From contig NZ_OW659496.1 in NCBI RefSeq assembly GCF_940143175.1, forward strand, positions 1,302,001 through 1,366,000: DNA of 64,000 nucleotides, in the 5' to 3' direction. Below, piece by piece: positions 17,459-27,825 of the stretch. Position numbers and translations under genes: made by a program. This stretch comes from Erysipelothrix amsterdamensis. GTDB taxonomy: Bacteria > Bacillota_I > Bacilli_A > Erysipelotrichales > Erysipelotrichaceae. The notes under the pieces were generated by a model, which was given only the letters and a program-made list of their open reading frames with translations, made no database searches and was not told the origin of the DNA. The first letter of the stretch is position 1; each line of letters begins with the position of its first letter.

Positions 17459-17471
17459 ATTTCTCCTCCTT

Positions 17472-17540
17472 GGTACTTATGTACCCTTAATATTAAATTA
17501 CCTTATTTCATCTAATAAGTCAAATTATATTTTCATCATC
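17472..17540 (-). promoter_or_regulatory. Promoter region of the EIIC-mupG operon
   Basis: On the minus strand a TTGACT, 17-nt spacer, TAATTT pair lies about 60 nt before the start (roughly 17494-17522), with another TTGACC further up. An inverted repeat GGTAC-TTAT-GTACC (17472-17485) sits between promoter and ribosome site and could be an operator or an RNA hairpin. Confidence 0.5.
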
Positions 17541-17698
17541 TTTGGTCAAATATTGAAATATTATTTCTAACTTTTAAATTGTAGACAACCGGCGTATAAC
17601 TCGTTTCTAGCCTATCTACGGAACTTTAATAATTGAGAGTTTATGATGCAATAAATCTATATTAACCCTGCCTCTTGTTGTTTATAGCGTTCAAAACG
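17541..17698. other. Non-coding stretch between rplQ and the PTS operon
   Basis: Together with the promoter region, about 350 nt without a gene. Apart from the rplQ terminator at its right end I see nothing further here. Confidence 0.4.
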
Positions 17699-17732
17699 CA
17701 AAAAAAACCGCTTTAGAAATCTAAAACGGTTT
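17699..17732 (-). terminator. Terminator of the S10-spc-alpha supercluster
   Basis: 14-bp stem with one wobble pair (17703-17716 with 17719-17732) followed by a run of U on the minus strand, 80 nt after rplQ. Confidence 0.88.
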
Positions 17733-17812
17733 TAAAAGAAATAATTATAGTATCTCGAGACGGAAACCGTAAGGATTCCGTGCATACTAAAATTTATCTT
17801 TATTAACTAAAA

Positions 17813-18175
17813 TTAAACGAATTCAATAATAGCCATTGGAGCTGCATCACCGCGACGCATTTCAGTTTTGATTACACGTGTGTAACCACCATTACGGTCT
17901 GCATATTTAGGTCCAACTTCATCAAATAGTTTTTGAAGCGCTGTTTGACCAGTTTTTTCATCTGCAACAACGTTAAATACGATTTTCGCTGCTTCACGAC
18001 GAGCATGTAAGTCCCCGCGTTTTGCAAGAGTTACAAGTTTATCAGCAACTGAACGTAGTTCCATTGCTTTCTTTTCTGTTGTTTCGATTCGACCATGAAC
18101 AATTAAGCTAGTTGAAAGATTGCGTAGCAATGCTTTACGGTGAGCTGAATCACGACCTAATTTACGGTTTTTCAT
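17813..18175 (-). CDS. rplQ: 50S ribosomal protein L17
   Basis: 120 residues with the L17 start [20 protein letters not shown] and the conserved [28 protein letters not shown] end. It is the last gene of the ribosomal supercluster, 11 nt after rpoA. In related genomes ecfA1 comes next; here an 8-kb stretch of other genes intervenes. Confidence 0.98.
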   Translation of the reverse strand: MKNRKLGRDSAHRKALLRNLSTSLIVHGRIETTEKKAMELRSVADKLVTLAKRGDLHARREAAKIVFNVVADEKTGQTALQKLFDEVGPKYADRNGGYTRVIKTEMRRGDAAPMAIIEFV

Positions 18176-18186
18176 TCTATTTCCTC

Positions 18187-19146
18187 CTATTCAAATGATT
18201 TAAAGCCTAATCCAAGATCATGGAGTTTGTCTTTAACTTCTTTAAGTGACTTCTTACCTAGATTACGAATGCGCATCATTTCATCTTCAGTCTTAAGTGT
18301 TAACTCTTCAACTGTTTGAATACCTGCGCGCTTTAAGCAGTTATATGAACGAACTGACAAGTCTAAATCTTCGATCATCATTGTTGCCATTGGATTTTCA
18401 ACGCCTGATACATCAGGTTTAATTACTGATTCTGTTTCATAAACTGAATCTTTAATTGCAACAATTTGTTCTAAATGGTCCATTAAAATTTTTGAACCTA
18501 ATGATAACGCTACTTGTGGTTGAATTGAACCGTTAGTCCAAACTTCCATAATTAAACGATCATATTTAGAGTCTTGACCGACACGTGTCGGTTCGATGTG
18601 ATACTTAACTCTTTCAATTGGAGTATAAATAGAATCTGTAAAAATCGTGCCAATTCCTTGTGATGCATTTTGATAGATTAATTTGTTTTCATCAGAACTT
18701 ACATAGCCACGACCATTACGAGCTTTAAGCTCCATCTCTAACACTGCACCTTCTGCAAGTGTTGCAATGATGTGATCTTTATTCAAGATCTCCACATTTG
18801 CTGGGCATTCGATGTCAGCTGCTGTTACAACTTTAGGACCTTTTTGTGAGATTCGAAGTGTATAAACTTCTTCATCTTGTACATTTAAAACAAGATCCTT
18901 AACGTTGAGAACGATACCTGTAACATCTTCTCCAACGCCTGCAATTGATGTGAATTCATGATACACACCCTCAATTTTGATCGAGTAAACTGCTGCGCCT
19001 GGTAAAGATGAAAGGAGTACACGTCTTAGCGCATTCCCGATAGTATTACCAAAACCACGTTCAAGTGGTTCGATAACGAACTTACCATAATGTGCTGTTT
19101 CATCAAATTCTTTTACTTCAAATTTCGCACGTTCAAACTTGTTCAT
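18187..19146 (-). CDS. rpoA: DNA-directed RNA polymerase subunit alpha
   Basis: 319 residues. The N-terminal assembly domain carries [28 protein letters not shown] (about residues 21-48). The C-terminal DNA-binding domain shows [16 protein letters not shown] and [23 protein letters not shown]. Length is normal. Confidence 0.98.
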   Translation of the reverse strand: MNKFERAKFEVKEFDETAHYGKFVIEPLERGFGNTIGNALRRVLLSSLPGAAVYSIKIEGVYHEFTSIAGVGEDVTGIVLNVKDLVLNVQDEEVYTLRISQKGPKVVTAADIECPANVEILNKDHIIATLAEGAVLEMELKARNGRGYVSSDENKLIYQNASQGIGTIFTDSIYTPIERVKYHIEPTRVGQDSKYDRLIMEVWTNGSIQPQVALSLGSKILMDHLEQIVAIKDSVYETESVIKPDVSGVENPMATMMIEDLDLSVRSYNCLKRAGIQTVEELTLKTEDEMMRIRNLGKKSLKEVKDKLHDLGLGFKSFE

Positions 19147-19178
19147 CTATGAATACCTCCTTGTTATAGTTTATATTA

Positions 19179-19568
19179 TTATCCACGTGGACGTTTTGGT
19201 GGACGGCATCCATTGTGCGGAACTGGTGTAACATCATTAATTACACTAATTTCTAGTCCTGCTACTTGAAGTGCACGAACTGCCGATTCACGACCTGGTC
19301 CAGGTCCTTTAACACTAACTTCAACTGTTTTCATACCATGATCAACTGCCGCTTTAGCTGCTGCTTCTGATGCCATTTGAGCTGCATAAGGTGTTGACTT
19401 ACGTGAACCCTTGAAGCCTAAAGCACCAGCACTTGACCAAGCGATAACATTTCCTTGTTCATCTGAGATTGTAACAATAGTATTGTTAAATGTCGAATGA
19501 ATATGTGCAACTCCGCGTGCTATATTCTTACGGACACGACGTTTACGAGCTACTTTTGCTTTTGCCAT
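19179..19568 (-). CDS. rpsK: 30S ribosomal protein S11
   Basis: 129 residues. Family marks are [34 protein letters not shown] and the C-terminal [15 protein letters not shown]. It sits on the 30S platform near the E site. Confidence 0.98.
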   Translation of the reverse strand: MAKAKVARKRRVRKNIARGVAHIHSTFNNTIVTISDEQGNVIAWSSAGALGFKGSRKSTPYAAQMASEAAAKAAVDHGMKTVEVSVKGPGPGRESAVRALQVAGLEISVINDVTPVPHNGCRPPKRPRG

Positions 19569-19597
19569 TACGTTTTCCTCCTAATTAATTAACCTAA

Positions 19598-19963
19598 TTA
19601 TTTCTTCTTGTTCGCTACTGTACGACGAGGTCCTTTACGTGTACGTGCATTTGTTTTTGTACGTTGTCCACGAACTGGTAAGCCACGACGATGACGGATT
19701 CCTCGGTTTGAACCGATTTCCATTAAGCGTTTGATGTTAAGGTTAACTTCACGACGAAGATCCCCTTCAACTTTGATTGATTCTACTTCACGACGGATTG
19801 CATTAACTTGCTCTTCAGTTAAATCTTTAACGCGGATATCTTCGCTGATTTCGCATTTTGTTAAGATTTCTTTTGATGTTGTTAAGCCAATACCGTAGAT
19901 ATATGTTAATGAGACTACTACACGTTTGTTACGTGGAATGTCAATTCCTGCTATACGAGCCAT
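19598..19963 (-). CDS. rpsM: 30S ribosomal protein S13
   Basis: 121 residues with the start [26 protein letters not shown] and the basic tail [24 protein letters not shown] that touches P-site tRNA. It lies 15 nt after rpmJ. Confidence 0.98.
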   Translation of the reverse strand: MARIAGIDIPRNKRVVVSLTYIYGIGLTTSKEILTKCEISEDIRVKDLTEEQVNAIRREVESIKVEGDLRREVNLNIKRLMEIGSNRGIRHRRGLPVRGQRTKTNARTRKGPRRTVANKKK

Positions 19964-19978
19964 TAATATGACGTCCTC

Positions 19979-20092
19979 CTATCCTTGTCTTTGTTTGTGT
20001 TTTGGATTTTCACAAATAATCATTACTCTACCATTGCGTCGAATAACTCTACATTTTTCACACATTGGTTTTACAGATGGTCTTACTTTCAT
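19979..20092 (-). CDS. rpmJ: 50S ribosomal protein L36, zinc-binding form
   Basis: A 37-residue gene between infA and rpsM, translating as [19 protein letters not shown] followed by [18 protein letters not shown]. The zinc ligands C11, C14, C27 and H32 are all present, so this is the C-plus type. GGAGG lies upstream. Confidence 0.97.
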   Translation of the reverse strand: MKVRPSVKPMCEKCRVIRRNGRVMIICENPKHKQRQG

Positions 20093-20115
20093 AGTATTAT
20101 CCTCCTAAAACTATC

Positions 20116-20334
20116 TTATTTATGTCTAAATGTAATGCGCCCACGTGATAAATCGTAAGGCGAAATCTCAACAGTCACGCGATCTCCCGGTAAAATGCGA
20201 ATGTAGTGCATACGGATTTTACCAGATACGTGAGCTAAAATTTCATGACCATTACTGAGTTCCACCTTAAACATTGCTCCAGGCAATGTATCAAGAACTA
20301 CTCCATCTACTTCGATAACATTTTCTTTGCTCAT
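20116..20334 (-). CDS. infA: Translation initiation factor IF-1
   Basis: 72 residues, one OB-fold. Marks are VEVDG-like start, [29 protein letters not shown] and [13 protein letters not shown]. It binds the 30S A site during initiation. It overlaps map by 4 nt. Confidence 0.98.
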   Translation of the reverse strand: MSKENVIEVDGVVLDTLPGAMFKVELSNGHEILAHVSGKIRMHYIRILPGDRVTVEISPYDLSRGRITFRHK

Positions 20335-21101
20335 GAGTGTTTAAAAGCCTCCTTTGTTCGAGTTAAAATTTCATAACTATCTTCAAGAATTACTACTGTA
20401 TGTTCAAAATGAGCTGTTAAGGATCTGTCTTCTGAAACAACAGTCCACTCATCATCTAATACAGATGTTTTATTGGTTCCAATTTGAACCATAGGTTCAA
20501 TCGCAATAACCATATTTTTGCGAAGAAGCGCCCCTTTATTAGGAACACCAACATTGGGTACGTATGGAGCTTCATGCATCGAAGTTCCGACACCGTGTCC
20601 TGAGTATTCAACAGGTAGTCCATAACCAAATGGTTGAACAACCGTCATAACTGCATGACCAATATCTCCTATACGATTTCCCGCTACAGCAGCTTCAATT
20701 CCTGCAAATAACGACTCTTCAGTTACTTTTAATAAGTTTTGTGCTTCATCACTTATTTCCCCAACAGGATATGTCCAAGCATGATCGCTGTAATAACCTT
20801 TATAAATAGCGCCAACATCAATCGTGATAATGTCACCATTCTTGAGGATTACCTCTGAACTAGGAATACCATGAACTAAAACTTCATTTACCGAAGCACA
20901 TATTGAACCCGGAAATCCATCATAACCAAGAAACGCTGGTGTTGCACCTTGACTTAGAATATAGTTACGAGCAATATCATCCAAATGTTTGGTTGATACG
21001 CCTGGTTGGATTGCTGCTTTAACTGCCTCTTGGCATTCAAAAGCAATTCGACCGGCTTCGCGCATTAATTCTAACTCACGTTCAGACTTGGTTGATATCA
21101 T
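20331..21101 (-). CDS. map: Type I methionine aminopeptidase
   Basis: 256 residues, usual for the bacterial core enzyme that removes initiator methionine. Metal ligands are in [15 protein letters not shown] (two Asp), [12 protein letters not shown] (His), AIEPM (Glu) and EHTV (a late Glu/His stretch). It overlaps adk by 4 nt and infA by 4 nt, so the three are translationally coupled. Confidence 0.97.
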   Translation of the reverse strand: MISTKSERELELMREAGRIAFECQEAVKAAIQPGVSTKHLDDIARNYILSQGATPAFLGYDGFPGSICASVNEVLVHGIPSSEVILKNGDIITIDVGAIYKGYYSDHAWTYPVGEISDEAQNLLKVTEESLFAGIEAAVAGNRIGDIGHAVMTVVQPFGYGLPVEYSGHGVGTSMHEAPYVPNVGVPNKGALLRKNMVIAIEPMVQIGTNKTSVLDDEWTVVSEDRSLTAHFEHTVVILEDSYEILTRTKEAFKHS

Positions 21102-21748
21102 TTAACCGCCTCCAAGATGTTTTTTATCTCATTCATAACATTTTCTGCAGGTTGAGATGCATTAACGTCACGAACTAAACCTTTTTCACGATAATAATCG
21201 ATAACTGGTTTTGTTTGGTTAATATACTCTTCAAAACGGACTTGAAGTTTCTCTTCATTGTCATCGCTTCGTTGGTATAGTTCTCCACCACAAATATCAC
21301 ATTTAGATTCTACTTTAGGTGGATTATTGTCAATATGATAGATTGCACCACAATCTTTACATAGACGACGGCCTGTAATTCGATTTACAAGCTCCTCATA
21401 TTCTACCTCAAGATTGATTACTAAATCAATAGGGCGGTTAATATCATTTGACATTACCTCAAGTGCTTCTGCTTGATGTAAGTTACGTGGATATCCATCC
21501 AATAAGTAACCATTCAAGCAATCATCTTTTGAGATACGCTCTTTTACCATGCGGTCGGTTACTTCGTCAGGCACAAGCTTTCCTTGATCAATATAAGATT
21601 TTGCTTCGATTCCAACTGGAGTAGCATTTGAGATAGCTTCTCTAAACATATCTCCAGTCGAAATGTGAGCAACATTGAACAATTCAACAATATGCGCTGA
21701 CATTGTACCTTTACCACTACCAGCAGGACCCATGATTAATAAATTCAT
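21098..21748 (-). CDS. adk: Adenylate kinase, zinc-LID type
   Basis: 216 residues with P-loop GPAGSGKGT (7-15), DGYPRNLHQAE and a LID domain holding four cysteines (CKDCGAIYH and CDICGG), which bind zinc in Gram-positive adenylate kinases. It interconverts ATP, AMP and ADP. Its place after secY is standard. Confidence 0.98.
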   Translation of the reverse strand: MNLLIMGPAGSGKGTMSAHIVELFNVAHISTGDMFREAISNATPVGIEAKSYIDQGKLVPDEVTDRMVKERISKDDCLNGYLLDGYPRNLHQAEALEVMSNDINRPIDLVINLEVEYEELVNRITGRRLCKDCGAIYHIDNNPPKVESKCDICGGELYQRSDDNEEKLQVRFEEYINQTKPVIDYYREKGLVRDVNASQPAENVMNEIKNILEAVK

Positions 21749-21766
21749 AAACTGTCCTCCTAATTG

Positions 21767-23065
21767 TTATTTGTTAAATAAACCTTTATATGAACGTTGT
21801 GTCATACGACCCTCAAGTTCTTTAACTGTTTCAAGTGCAACTCCGACAACGATGATGATACCAGTACCACCAATTGCTGTACTTGCTGGAATTGCTCCTC
21901 GTGTAATCATTGGTAACACATGAGGGAGTAGTGCTACAAACGTTAGGAATAACGATCCTAATACCGTAATACGATTTAAAATCGTACTAATGTAATTTTT
22001 TGTATCTTTACCTGGGCGAACGCCTGGGATATAAGATCCATTCTTACCGAAGTCCTCTGAAATTTTCTCAGGGTCTACTTGTAAGTGAGTGTAGAAGAAT
22101 GTGAATGCAATTATTAATAATGCATAAACAATCAATCCTACGGGTTGTTGTAAGCTCATTGTCGTTGTCATGAATTTATAGAAACCACTATTTTGGTTAA
22201 TCCAACTCATAACAATAACTGGTGCTTGCATAATTGCTCCAGCAAAAATTACTGGAATAACTGATGCAGAGTTAATCATTAATGGCAAATGGTTCATACT
22301 CTTACCACGTGTAGTTCCACCTACGTTTGATGTATATTGAATTGAAATTTTACGAACGGCACCGTTCATATAAATAACAAGAATAATAATCGCTAAGTAT
22401 AGAAGCACATAAACTGCACACCATACAAAGCCCATAGTTGTACCACCCTTAGTCATTTCAGCGAAAGCGCCTTTAAATTGACTTGGAAGATTTGATACGA
22501 TACCTGCGAAAATAATCATTGATAATCCATTACCTACACCCTTTTGAGTGATTTGATCACCAAGCCATAGAAGGAACATTGTTCCCGCAGCCATTACAGT
22601 TCCCATAAAGAAGTAGTCCGCTACAGTACTACTCAACAAAATCTTATGTTGATTGTTGAGTAAGCTAATAATTCCAATCGCTTGAACGTATGCTAATACC
22701 ACTCCAAGATAACGTGTAATTCGGTCAAGTTGTAATTTACCCTTTTGACCAGATTTCGTTAGCTCAGTTAAATATGGTATAACATCCATTGATAACAATT
22801 GGATAATAATTGATGCGGTAATGTAAGGTCCTACACCTAGAGCGAAAATTGAAAATGATTGGATAAACCCTCCACCAAGAATATTCATCATTCCAACTAA
22901 TGTATTTGAGTTTAGTTCGCTTGCCATTGATCCTGCGACTTTAACGCTATCGACGTTAGGAACAGGAATAACTGTCCCTAGTCGATAAATCAATAACAAT
23001 GCAAGTGTGAAAATGATTCTTATTCTGATTTCTTTATTTTTGAATAAATCAGTAAAAAATCTCAT
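21767..23065 (-). CDS. secY: Protein translocase subunit SecY
   Basis: 432 residues with ten hydrophobic segments, forming the channel of the Sec translocase. Marks are LGVGPYITASIIIQLL in the second segment, GNGLSMIIFAGI and the cytoplasmic loop before the last segments. It overlaps rplO by one nucleotide. Confidence 0.98.
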   Translation of the reverse strand: MRFFTDLFKNKEIRIRIIFTLALLLIYRLGTVIPVPNVDSVKVAGSMASELNSNTLVGMMNILGGGFIQSFSIFALGVGPYITASIIIQLLSMDVIPYLTELTKSGQKGKLQLDRITRYLGVVLAYVQAIGIISLLNNQHKILLSSTVADYFFMGTVMAAGTMFLLWLGDQITQKGVGNGLSMIIFAGIVSNLPSQFKGAFAEMTKGGTTMGFVWCAVYVLLYLAIIILVIYMNGAVRKISIQYTSNVGGTTRGKSMNHLPLMINSASVIPVIFAGAIMQAPVIVMSWINQNSGFYKFMTTTMSLQQPVGLIVYALLIIAFTFFYTHLQVDPEKISEDFGKNGSYIPGVRPGKDTKNYISTILNRITVLGSLFLTFVALLPHVLPMITRGAIPASTAIGGTGIIIVVGVALETVKELEGRMTQRSYKGLFNK

Positions 23066-23505
23066 TAGATTACCTCTGCTTTTCCACCTAATTTTTCAAT
23101 ACTTTCAACTGCTGATTTTGAGAATGCGTTAGCTTTAACAACTAATTTTTTCTCTAATTCACCTTGACCTAAGATTTTAACTCCGTCAAGTGTTTTTTTG
23201 ATAATTCCTTTTTCTAAAAGTGCTTCAATTGTAACTTCAGTTCCGTCTTCAAATACGTTTAATGAACTTAAGTTAACAACTGCGTAGTCCACACGGTTAA
23301 CATTTTTGAAACCGCGTTTAGGAATACGTTTGAACAATGGTGTTTGACCACCCTCAAATCCTAGTGCAACACCACCGCCACTACGAGCATTTTGACCCTT
23401 GTGACCTTTTCCTGATGTCTTACCAGTTCCTGAACCTTGTCCACGACCAAGACGTTTACGATCTTGGCGTGCACCTTCATTGTATTTTAATTCATGTAAT
23501 TTCAT
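23065..23505 (-). CDS. rplO: 50S ribosomal protein L15
   Basis: 146 residues with the glycine-rich start [19 protein letters not shown] and [17 protein letters not shown]. It follows rpsE after only 12 nt: the rpmD gene (L30), usual between them, is absent. Confidence 0.98.
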   Translation of the reverse strand: MKLHELKYNEGARQDRKRLGRGQGSGTGKTSGKGHKGQNARSGGGVALGFEGGQTPLFKRIPKRGFKNVNRVDYAVVNLSSLNVFEDGTEVTIEALLEKGIIKKTLDGVKILGQGELEKKLVVKANAFSKSAVESIEKLGGKAEVI

Positions 23506-23517
23506 AAAGGCCTCCTA

Positions 23518-24024
23518 CTATCGTACGTCTTCGACTTTGATTTCTCTTAAACTCGCAACTTCATCAACAGTTTTCATTGATTCAAGTGCTTCAAATGTTG
23601 CACGAACCATGTTGATTGGTGTACGTGAACCAATACATTTTGTTAGCACGTCAGTAACTCCTGCTAACTCCATAACGTCACGAATTGCTCCACCAGCAAT
23701 AACTCCAGTACCTTCTGCTGCAGGACGTACAAATACTTCTCCGGCACCAAATTTTCCTGTGTTAGCGTGTGGCAATGTTCCGTTAATCATCTTAACGTTA
23801 ATTAAGTTTTTCTTTGCGGCTTCAACACCCTTGCGGATTGCATCTGGAACTTCGTTGGCTTTACCTGTTCCGAAACCGACGCGACCTTTTTTGTCACCAA
23901 CTACAACTAGAGCAGCGAAGCGGAAACGACGACCACCCTTAACAACTTTAGTTACACGATTGATGACAACAACGCGTTCTTCGAATTCTTGTTCACGTTG
24001 TTCTCTTCTAGGTTTACGATTCAT
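23518..24024 (-). CDS. rpsE: 30S ribosomal protein S5
   Basis: 168 residues. Marks are [26 protein letters not shown], the [22 protein letters not shown] loop and [22 protein letters not shown]. Two methionines adjoin; the second (24024) has the better distance (6 nt) to GGAGG, so it is chosen. Confidence 0.97.
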   Translation of the reverse strand: MNRKPRREQREQEFEERVVVINRVTKVVKGGRRFRFAALVVVGDKKGRVGFGTGKANEVPDAIRKGVEAAKKNLINVKMINGTLPHANTGKFGAGEVFVRPAAEGTGVIAGGAIRDVMELAGVTDVLTKCIGSRTPINMVRATFEALESMKTVDEVASLREIKVEDVR

Positions 24025-24038
24025 CATGTTCCTCCTTA

Positions 24039-24395
24039 TTAAAACTCTAGTCCAGCTTCTCGAGCTGCCTCTGCTAATGCTTTAACACGTCCATGATAAA
24101 TATAACCACCACGGTCAAACACTACAGATTTAATTCCATTTTCTAATGCTAATTTAGCTACAGCGTTACCAACTTGCGCTGCTGCCTCAATATTACCGCC
24201 ATTTGCGAGTTTCATTTGTACCGATCCTGCTGATACTAATGTGTTACCTGTAACATCATCAATAACTTGTGCAGAAATGTTTCCATTTGATCGATACACG
24301 CTAAGACGTGGGCGTTCTTGCGTTCCACTGACTTTACGACGAACTCGAGCATGACGACGAACTCGTTCTTGATTTCTTGATAATTTTTTTGCCAT
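24039..24395 (-). CDS. rplR: 50S ribosomal protein L18
   Basis: 118 residues with [21 protein letters not shown] and the 5S rRNA-binding end [27 protein letters not shown]. Confidence 0.98.
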   Translation of the reverse strand: MAKKLSRNQERVRRHARVRRKVSGTQERPRLSVYRSNGNISAQVIDDVTGNTLVSAGSVQMKLANGGNIEAAAQVGNAVAKLALENGIKSVVFDRGGYIYHGRVKALAEAAREAGLEF

Positions 24396-24416
24396 CGTTC
24401 AAATTCTCCTTTCCCA

Positions 24417-24962
24417 CTATTTCTTAGCTGCTGTTTTACCCTCTTTGCGACGGATAACTTCATTCTTGTATTTAATACCTTTACCGAGATATGGTTCAGG
24501 TTTACGAGTAGCACGAATGTTTGCTGCCCATTCTCCAACGCGTTGCTTATCAACACCTGTGATGTTAATAGCTGTTGCGCTAGGTACTTCGATATCTACA
24601 CCATCTTCTAGTTCAAACTCGATTGGATGTGAGTATCCAACATTCAAGACTAACTTGTTATCTGACTTAGATGCACGATACCCGATACCAACTAATTCTA
24701 GAGATTTAGTGAATCCTTCACTTACTCCAGTAATCATGTTAGCGATTAGTGATCGTGTAGTACCATGTAATTGTTTAACTTTTTTTGAATCATTCGGGCG
24801 TTTAACGTTAATTTCGCTTCCGTTGATTTCGATTTCGTAAAGCTCACTGAACTGACGTGTTAAAGTTCCCTTAGGACCTTTTACTGTCACCTCATTGCCA
24901 GCTTTTAATTCGACTTCAACGCCTGCCGGAATGGTAATCGTTTTATTTCCGATACGTGACAT
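24417..24962 (-). CDS. rplF: 50S ribosomal protein L6
   Basis: 181 residues with the start [12 protein letters not shown] and the end [28 protein letters not shown]. Length is normal. Confidence 0.98.
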   Translation of the reverse strand: MSRIGNKTITIPAGVEVELKAGNEVTVKGPKGTLTRQFSELYEIEINGSEINVKRPNDSKKVKQLHGTTRSLIANMITGVSEGFTKSLELVGIGYRASKSDNKLVLNVGYSHPIEFELEDGVDIEVPSATAINITGVDKQRVGEWAANIRATRKPEPYLGKGIKYKNEVIRRKEGKTAAKK

Positions 24963-24977
24963 TTAGTGTCTCCTCTC

Positions 24978-25376
24978 TTACCAAACGTAAGCTAAGACTT
25001 CGCCACCAACATGTTTAGCGCGAGCTTGCTTGTCTGTTAGCATACCTTCTGAAGTTGAAATGATTGCAATTCCAAGTCCGTTAAGAACACGTGGAACTTC
25101 ATTTGTCTTCGCGTATACGCGTTTACCAGGTTTTGAAATTCGTTTTAACCCGCTAATTACTCGTTCGTTGTTAGGACCATATTTAAGAACAATTGTAATT
25201 GTCTTCTTGATTCCTTCACCACTAACTAGGTAGTCGCGGATAAAACCTTCTTCTTTCAAAATTCTAGCGATTTCTGTTTTTTCTTTACTTGCTGGAATTT
25301 CAACTACATCGTGTTTTGCTTGAATAGCATTACGAACACGTGTAAGTAAATCAGCGATTGGATCTGTTACATACAT
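24978..25376 (-). CDS. rpsH: 30S ribosomal protein S8
   Basis: 132 residues with the start [27 protein letters not shown] and the end [10 protein letters not shown]. In many bacteria S8 represses its own operon, but no such site was looked for in detail here. Confidence 0.98.
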   Translation of the reverse strand: MYVTDPIADLLTRVRNAIQAKHDVVEIPASKEKTEIARILKEEGFIRDYLVSGEGIKKTITIVLKYGPNNERVISGLKRISKPGKRVYAKTNEVPRVLNGLGIAIISTSEGMLTDKQARAKHVGGEVLAYVW

Positions 25377-25397
25377 CTGAAAAGCTCCTCCTTTATA

Positions 25398-25667
25398 CTA
25401 CCAGCTTGCCTTTTTAACGCCTGGAATTTGCCCTTTATGAGCAGCTTCGCGGAAGCGAATACGAGACATACCGTATTTACGTAAGTATCCGTGAGGGCGT
25501 CCGTCAACCATATCGCGGTTGTGAAGACGTACAGGTGATGCATTACGAGGAAGTTTTTGAAGTCCTTCGTAGTCACCTTTGGCTTTTAGTTCAGCACGTT
25601 TTTCTGCGTAGCGATCTACGATCTCTTGACGTTGTTTTTCACGAGCGATTTTTGATTTCTTAGCCAT
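25398..25667 (-). CDS. rpsN: 30S ribosomal protein S14, zinc-independent form
   Basis: 89 residues and no CxxC pairs, so it is the C-minus form: [20 protein letters not shown] and the end [25 protein letters not shown]. In most Firmicutes the copy in this operon is the about 61-residue zinc-binding form and the long form lies elsewhere under zinc control. Here the long form holds the operon position. The ATG overlaps the rplE stop by one base. Confidence 0.96.
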   Translation of the reverse strand: MAKKSKIAREKQRQEIVDRYAEKRAELKAKGDYEGLQKLPRNASPVRLHNRDMVDGRPHGYLRKYGMSRIRFREAAHKGQIPGVKKASW

Positions 25668-26212
25668 TAGTTACCCTCCTTTTTAAATGGCATGCCTAAC
25701 ATTGAAAGTAAAGCATAACCTTCTTTATCTGTTTTAGCTGTAGTAACGATAGTAATATCCATACCACGAACTTTATTAACTTTGTCAAAATCGATTTCTG
25801 GGAAAATTAATTGTTCTTTAACACCCATAGTATAGTTACCACGTCCGTCAAATGATCCACCGTTAATACCACGGAAGTCACGTACACGAGGAAGAGCAAC
25901 TTTGATAAGTTTTTCTAAGAAGTCATACATTTTTTGACCACGAAGTGTAACTTTACATCCAATAGGCATATCTTCACGTAATTTGAAGTTAGCAATTGAT
26001 TTCTTAGCTCTTGTGATAACTGGTTTTTGACCAGTAATAATTTCTAAATCAGCAACAGCATCATCTAAGAATTTTGTGTTGTTGATTGCTTCACCAACAC
26101 CCATGTTAACTACGATTTTTTCGAGTTTAGGTGTTTGCATTACTGAAGTATAGTTAAATTCTTCAACTAATTTAGCAACTACTTCATTTTTGTATTGTTC
26201 TTTTAAGTTCAT
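25667..26212 (-). CDS. rplE: 50S ribosomal protein L5
   Basis: 181 residues with [35 protein letters not shown] and [19 protein letters not shown]5 binds 5S rRNA. Confidence 0.98.
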   Translation of the reverse strand: MNLKEQYKNEVVAKLVEEFNYTSVMQTPKLEKIVVNMGVGEAINNTKFLDDAVADLEIITGQKPVITRAKKSIANFKLREDMPIGCKVTLRGQKMYDFLEKLIKVALPRVRDFRGINGGSFDGRGNYTMGVKEQLIFPEIDFDKVNKVRGMDITIVTTAKTDKEGYALLSMLGMPFKKEGN

Positions 26213-26226
26213 TTAGCTATACCTCC

Positions 26227-26535
26227 TTATTTTACTGCTGCGCCTGATTTTTTATAGACGCGAACTTTTTTACCTTTTTCTTCTGTGTAAGCTACACGGC
26301 TTGGAGCTTTCGCTTTAGCATCGTATAACATTACGTTTGAAACATGAATCCATGCTTCTTGTTCAATAATACCACCCTCTGGGTTCATTTGGCTTGGTTT
26401 CATGTGTTTTTTAATTAAATTAACACCTTCAACCTTAACTTTGTCATGTTTAGGTGAAACTTCAATGACATCACCAATGGTGCCCTTGTATGAGCCTGTA
26501 ATTACTTGAACATTATCTCCACGTTTGATTCTCAT
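26227..26535 (-). CDS. rplX: 50S ribosomal protein L24
   Basis: 102 residues with the KOW motif IKRGDNVQVITGSYKGTIGDVIEV and VEGVNLIKKHMKPSQMNPEGGI. Confidence 0.98.
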   Translation of the reverse strand: MRIKRGDNVQVITGSYKGTIGDVIEVSPKHDKVKVEGVNLIKKHMKPSQMNPEGGIIEQEAWIHVSNVMLYDAKAKAPSRVAYTEEKGKKVRVYKKSGAAVK

Positions 26536-26544
26536 AAAAGCCTC

Positions 26545-26913
26545 CTATAACACTTCCGGTGCTAATGATACGATTTTCATGAAATTATATTCACGAAGCT
26601 CGCGAGCTACCGGTCCAAAAATACGAGTTCCGCGAGGAGTCATATCATCTTTTAAGATAACAACTGCGTTATCATCAAAATTAATGTATGATCCATTTTC
26701 ACGACGTACACCGTATTTAGTACGAACTACTACCGCTTTAACGACATCACCTTTTTTAACTGTTCCACCAGGAATAGCATGTTTAACCGTACCAACAACA
26801 ATGTCTCCAATGCTTGCTGAACGACGACGGCTACCACCTAGGCAACGAATTACTAAGATTTCCTTAGCACCAGTGTTGTCAGCGACTTTACATCTTGATT
26901 CATTTTGTATCAT
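26545..26913 (-). CDS. rplN: 50S ribosomal protein L14
   Basis: 122 residues with [24 protein letters not shown] and the end [24 protein letters not shown]. Usual length. Confidence 0.98.
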   Translation of the reverse strand: MIQNESRCKVADNTGAKEILVIRCLGGSRRRSASIGDIVVGTVKHAIPGGTVKKGDVVKAVVVRTKYGVRRENGSYINFDDNAVVILKDDMTPRGTRIFGPVARELREYNFMKIVSLAPEVL

Positions 26914-26925
26914 CTTGACAACCTC

Positions 26926-27186
26926 CTACAATACTTCGGCTTTTTCAACTAATTTAGTAACGCGGCAGAATTTAGTTGCTGATAATGGACGAGTTTCCAT
27001 AATTTCAACAATATCTCCAACTTTGATTTCATTAGTTTCATCATGAGCCTTGAATTTTTTTGAATAGTTTACACGTTTTCCATACAATGGATGACGTTTT
27101 GACGTTTTTACTTCTACTACTACCGTTTTATCCATTGCATCAGATACAACAGTACCACGGTAAACTTTGCGCTTGTTTCTTTCCAT
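26926..27186 (-). CDS. rpsQ: 30S ribosomal protein S17
   Basis: 86 residues with [32 protein letters not shown] and [13 protein letters not shown]. Confidence 0.98.
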   Translation of the reverse strand: MERNKRKVYRGTVVSDAMDKTVVVEVKTSKRHPLYGKRVNYSKKFKAHDETNEIKVGDIVEIMETRPLSATKFCRVTKLVEKAEVL

Positions 27187-27200
27187 CGCGTTGTGTCCTC

Positions 27201-27404
27201 CTACTTATTGTCACTAAGCTCGCGCTCAGTGATCACTGTCTTAATCCGAGCAATCGTTTTACGGATTTCTCTTAATCGAGCAGGATTTTCAAGTTGACCA
27301 ATTGCTTGTTGGAAACGTAAATCAAATAACTCTTCCTTTAAAGCATCAATTTCAACTAATAAATCAGCGTCATTTTTTTCACGGATTTCTTTTACTGTTG
27401 TCAT
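27201..27404 (-). CDS. rpmC: 50S ribosomal protein L29
   Basis: 67 residues, two-helix protein with [33 protein letters not shown]. It overlaps rplP by 4 nt. Confidence 0.98.
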   Translation of the reverse strand: MTTVKEIREKNDADLLVEIDALKEELFDLRFQQAIGQLENPARLREIRKTIARIKTVITERELSDNK

Positions 27405-27823
27405 ACTTGTTCCTCCTCTCCCTTTTTAACAAATCGAGTTTTAACTGCTAGTTTGTGTGAAGCTAAGCGGAACGCTTCGCGTGCTACTTCTTCAGGTACT
27501 CCAGCGATTTCAAACATTACTCGACCTGGCTTAACAACTGCAACCCAACCTTCAGGTGCACCTTTACCAGAACCCATTCGAACTTCTAATGGTTTTTTAG
27601 TGATTGCTAAGTGAGGGAAGATTTTAATCCAAACTTTCCCACCACGTTTCATATAACGAGTCATTGCAATACGAGCAGATTCGATTTGACGGTTACTTAC
27701 ATAGTTTCCTGATTCAGCAACCAAACCGTATTCTCCAAAAGCAACAGTACGTCCAGCTTTTGAACGTCCCTCGTATGAAAGACGATGTGGTTTTCTATAT
27801 TTTGTACGTTTTGGCATTAACAT
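27401..27823 (-). CDS. rplP: 50S ribosomal protein L16
   Basis: 140 residues with [14 protein letters not shown] (aligning with the MLLPKR start of related L16), [21 protein letters not shown] and [18 protein letters not shown]. The start at 27823 is 9 nt after GGAGG. Confidence 0.98.
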   Translation of the reverse strand: MLMPKRTKYRKPHRLSYEGRSKAGRTVAFGEYGLVAESGNYVSNRQIESARIAMTRYMKRGGKVWIKIFPHLAITKKPLEVRMGSGKGAPEGWVAVVKPGRVMFEIAGVPEEVAREAFRLASHKLAVKTRFVKKGEEEQV

Positions 27824-27825
27824 AA

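Noticed and set aside
23480-24085. Plus-strand frame of 201 codons opposite rpsE and rplR
   Set aside because: It is antisense to conserved ribosomal genes and has no ribosome site; long because codon bias opens the opposite frame.
26525-27046. Plus-strand frame of 173 codons opposite rplN and rpsQ
   Set aside because: Antisense shadow of conserved ribosomal genes.
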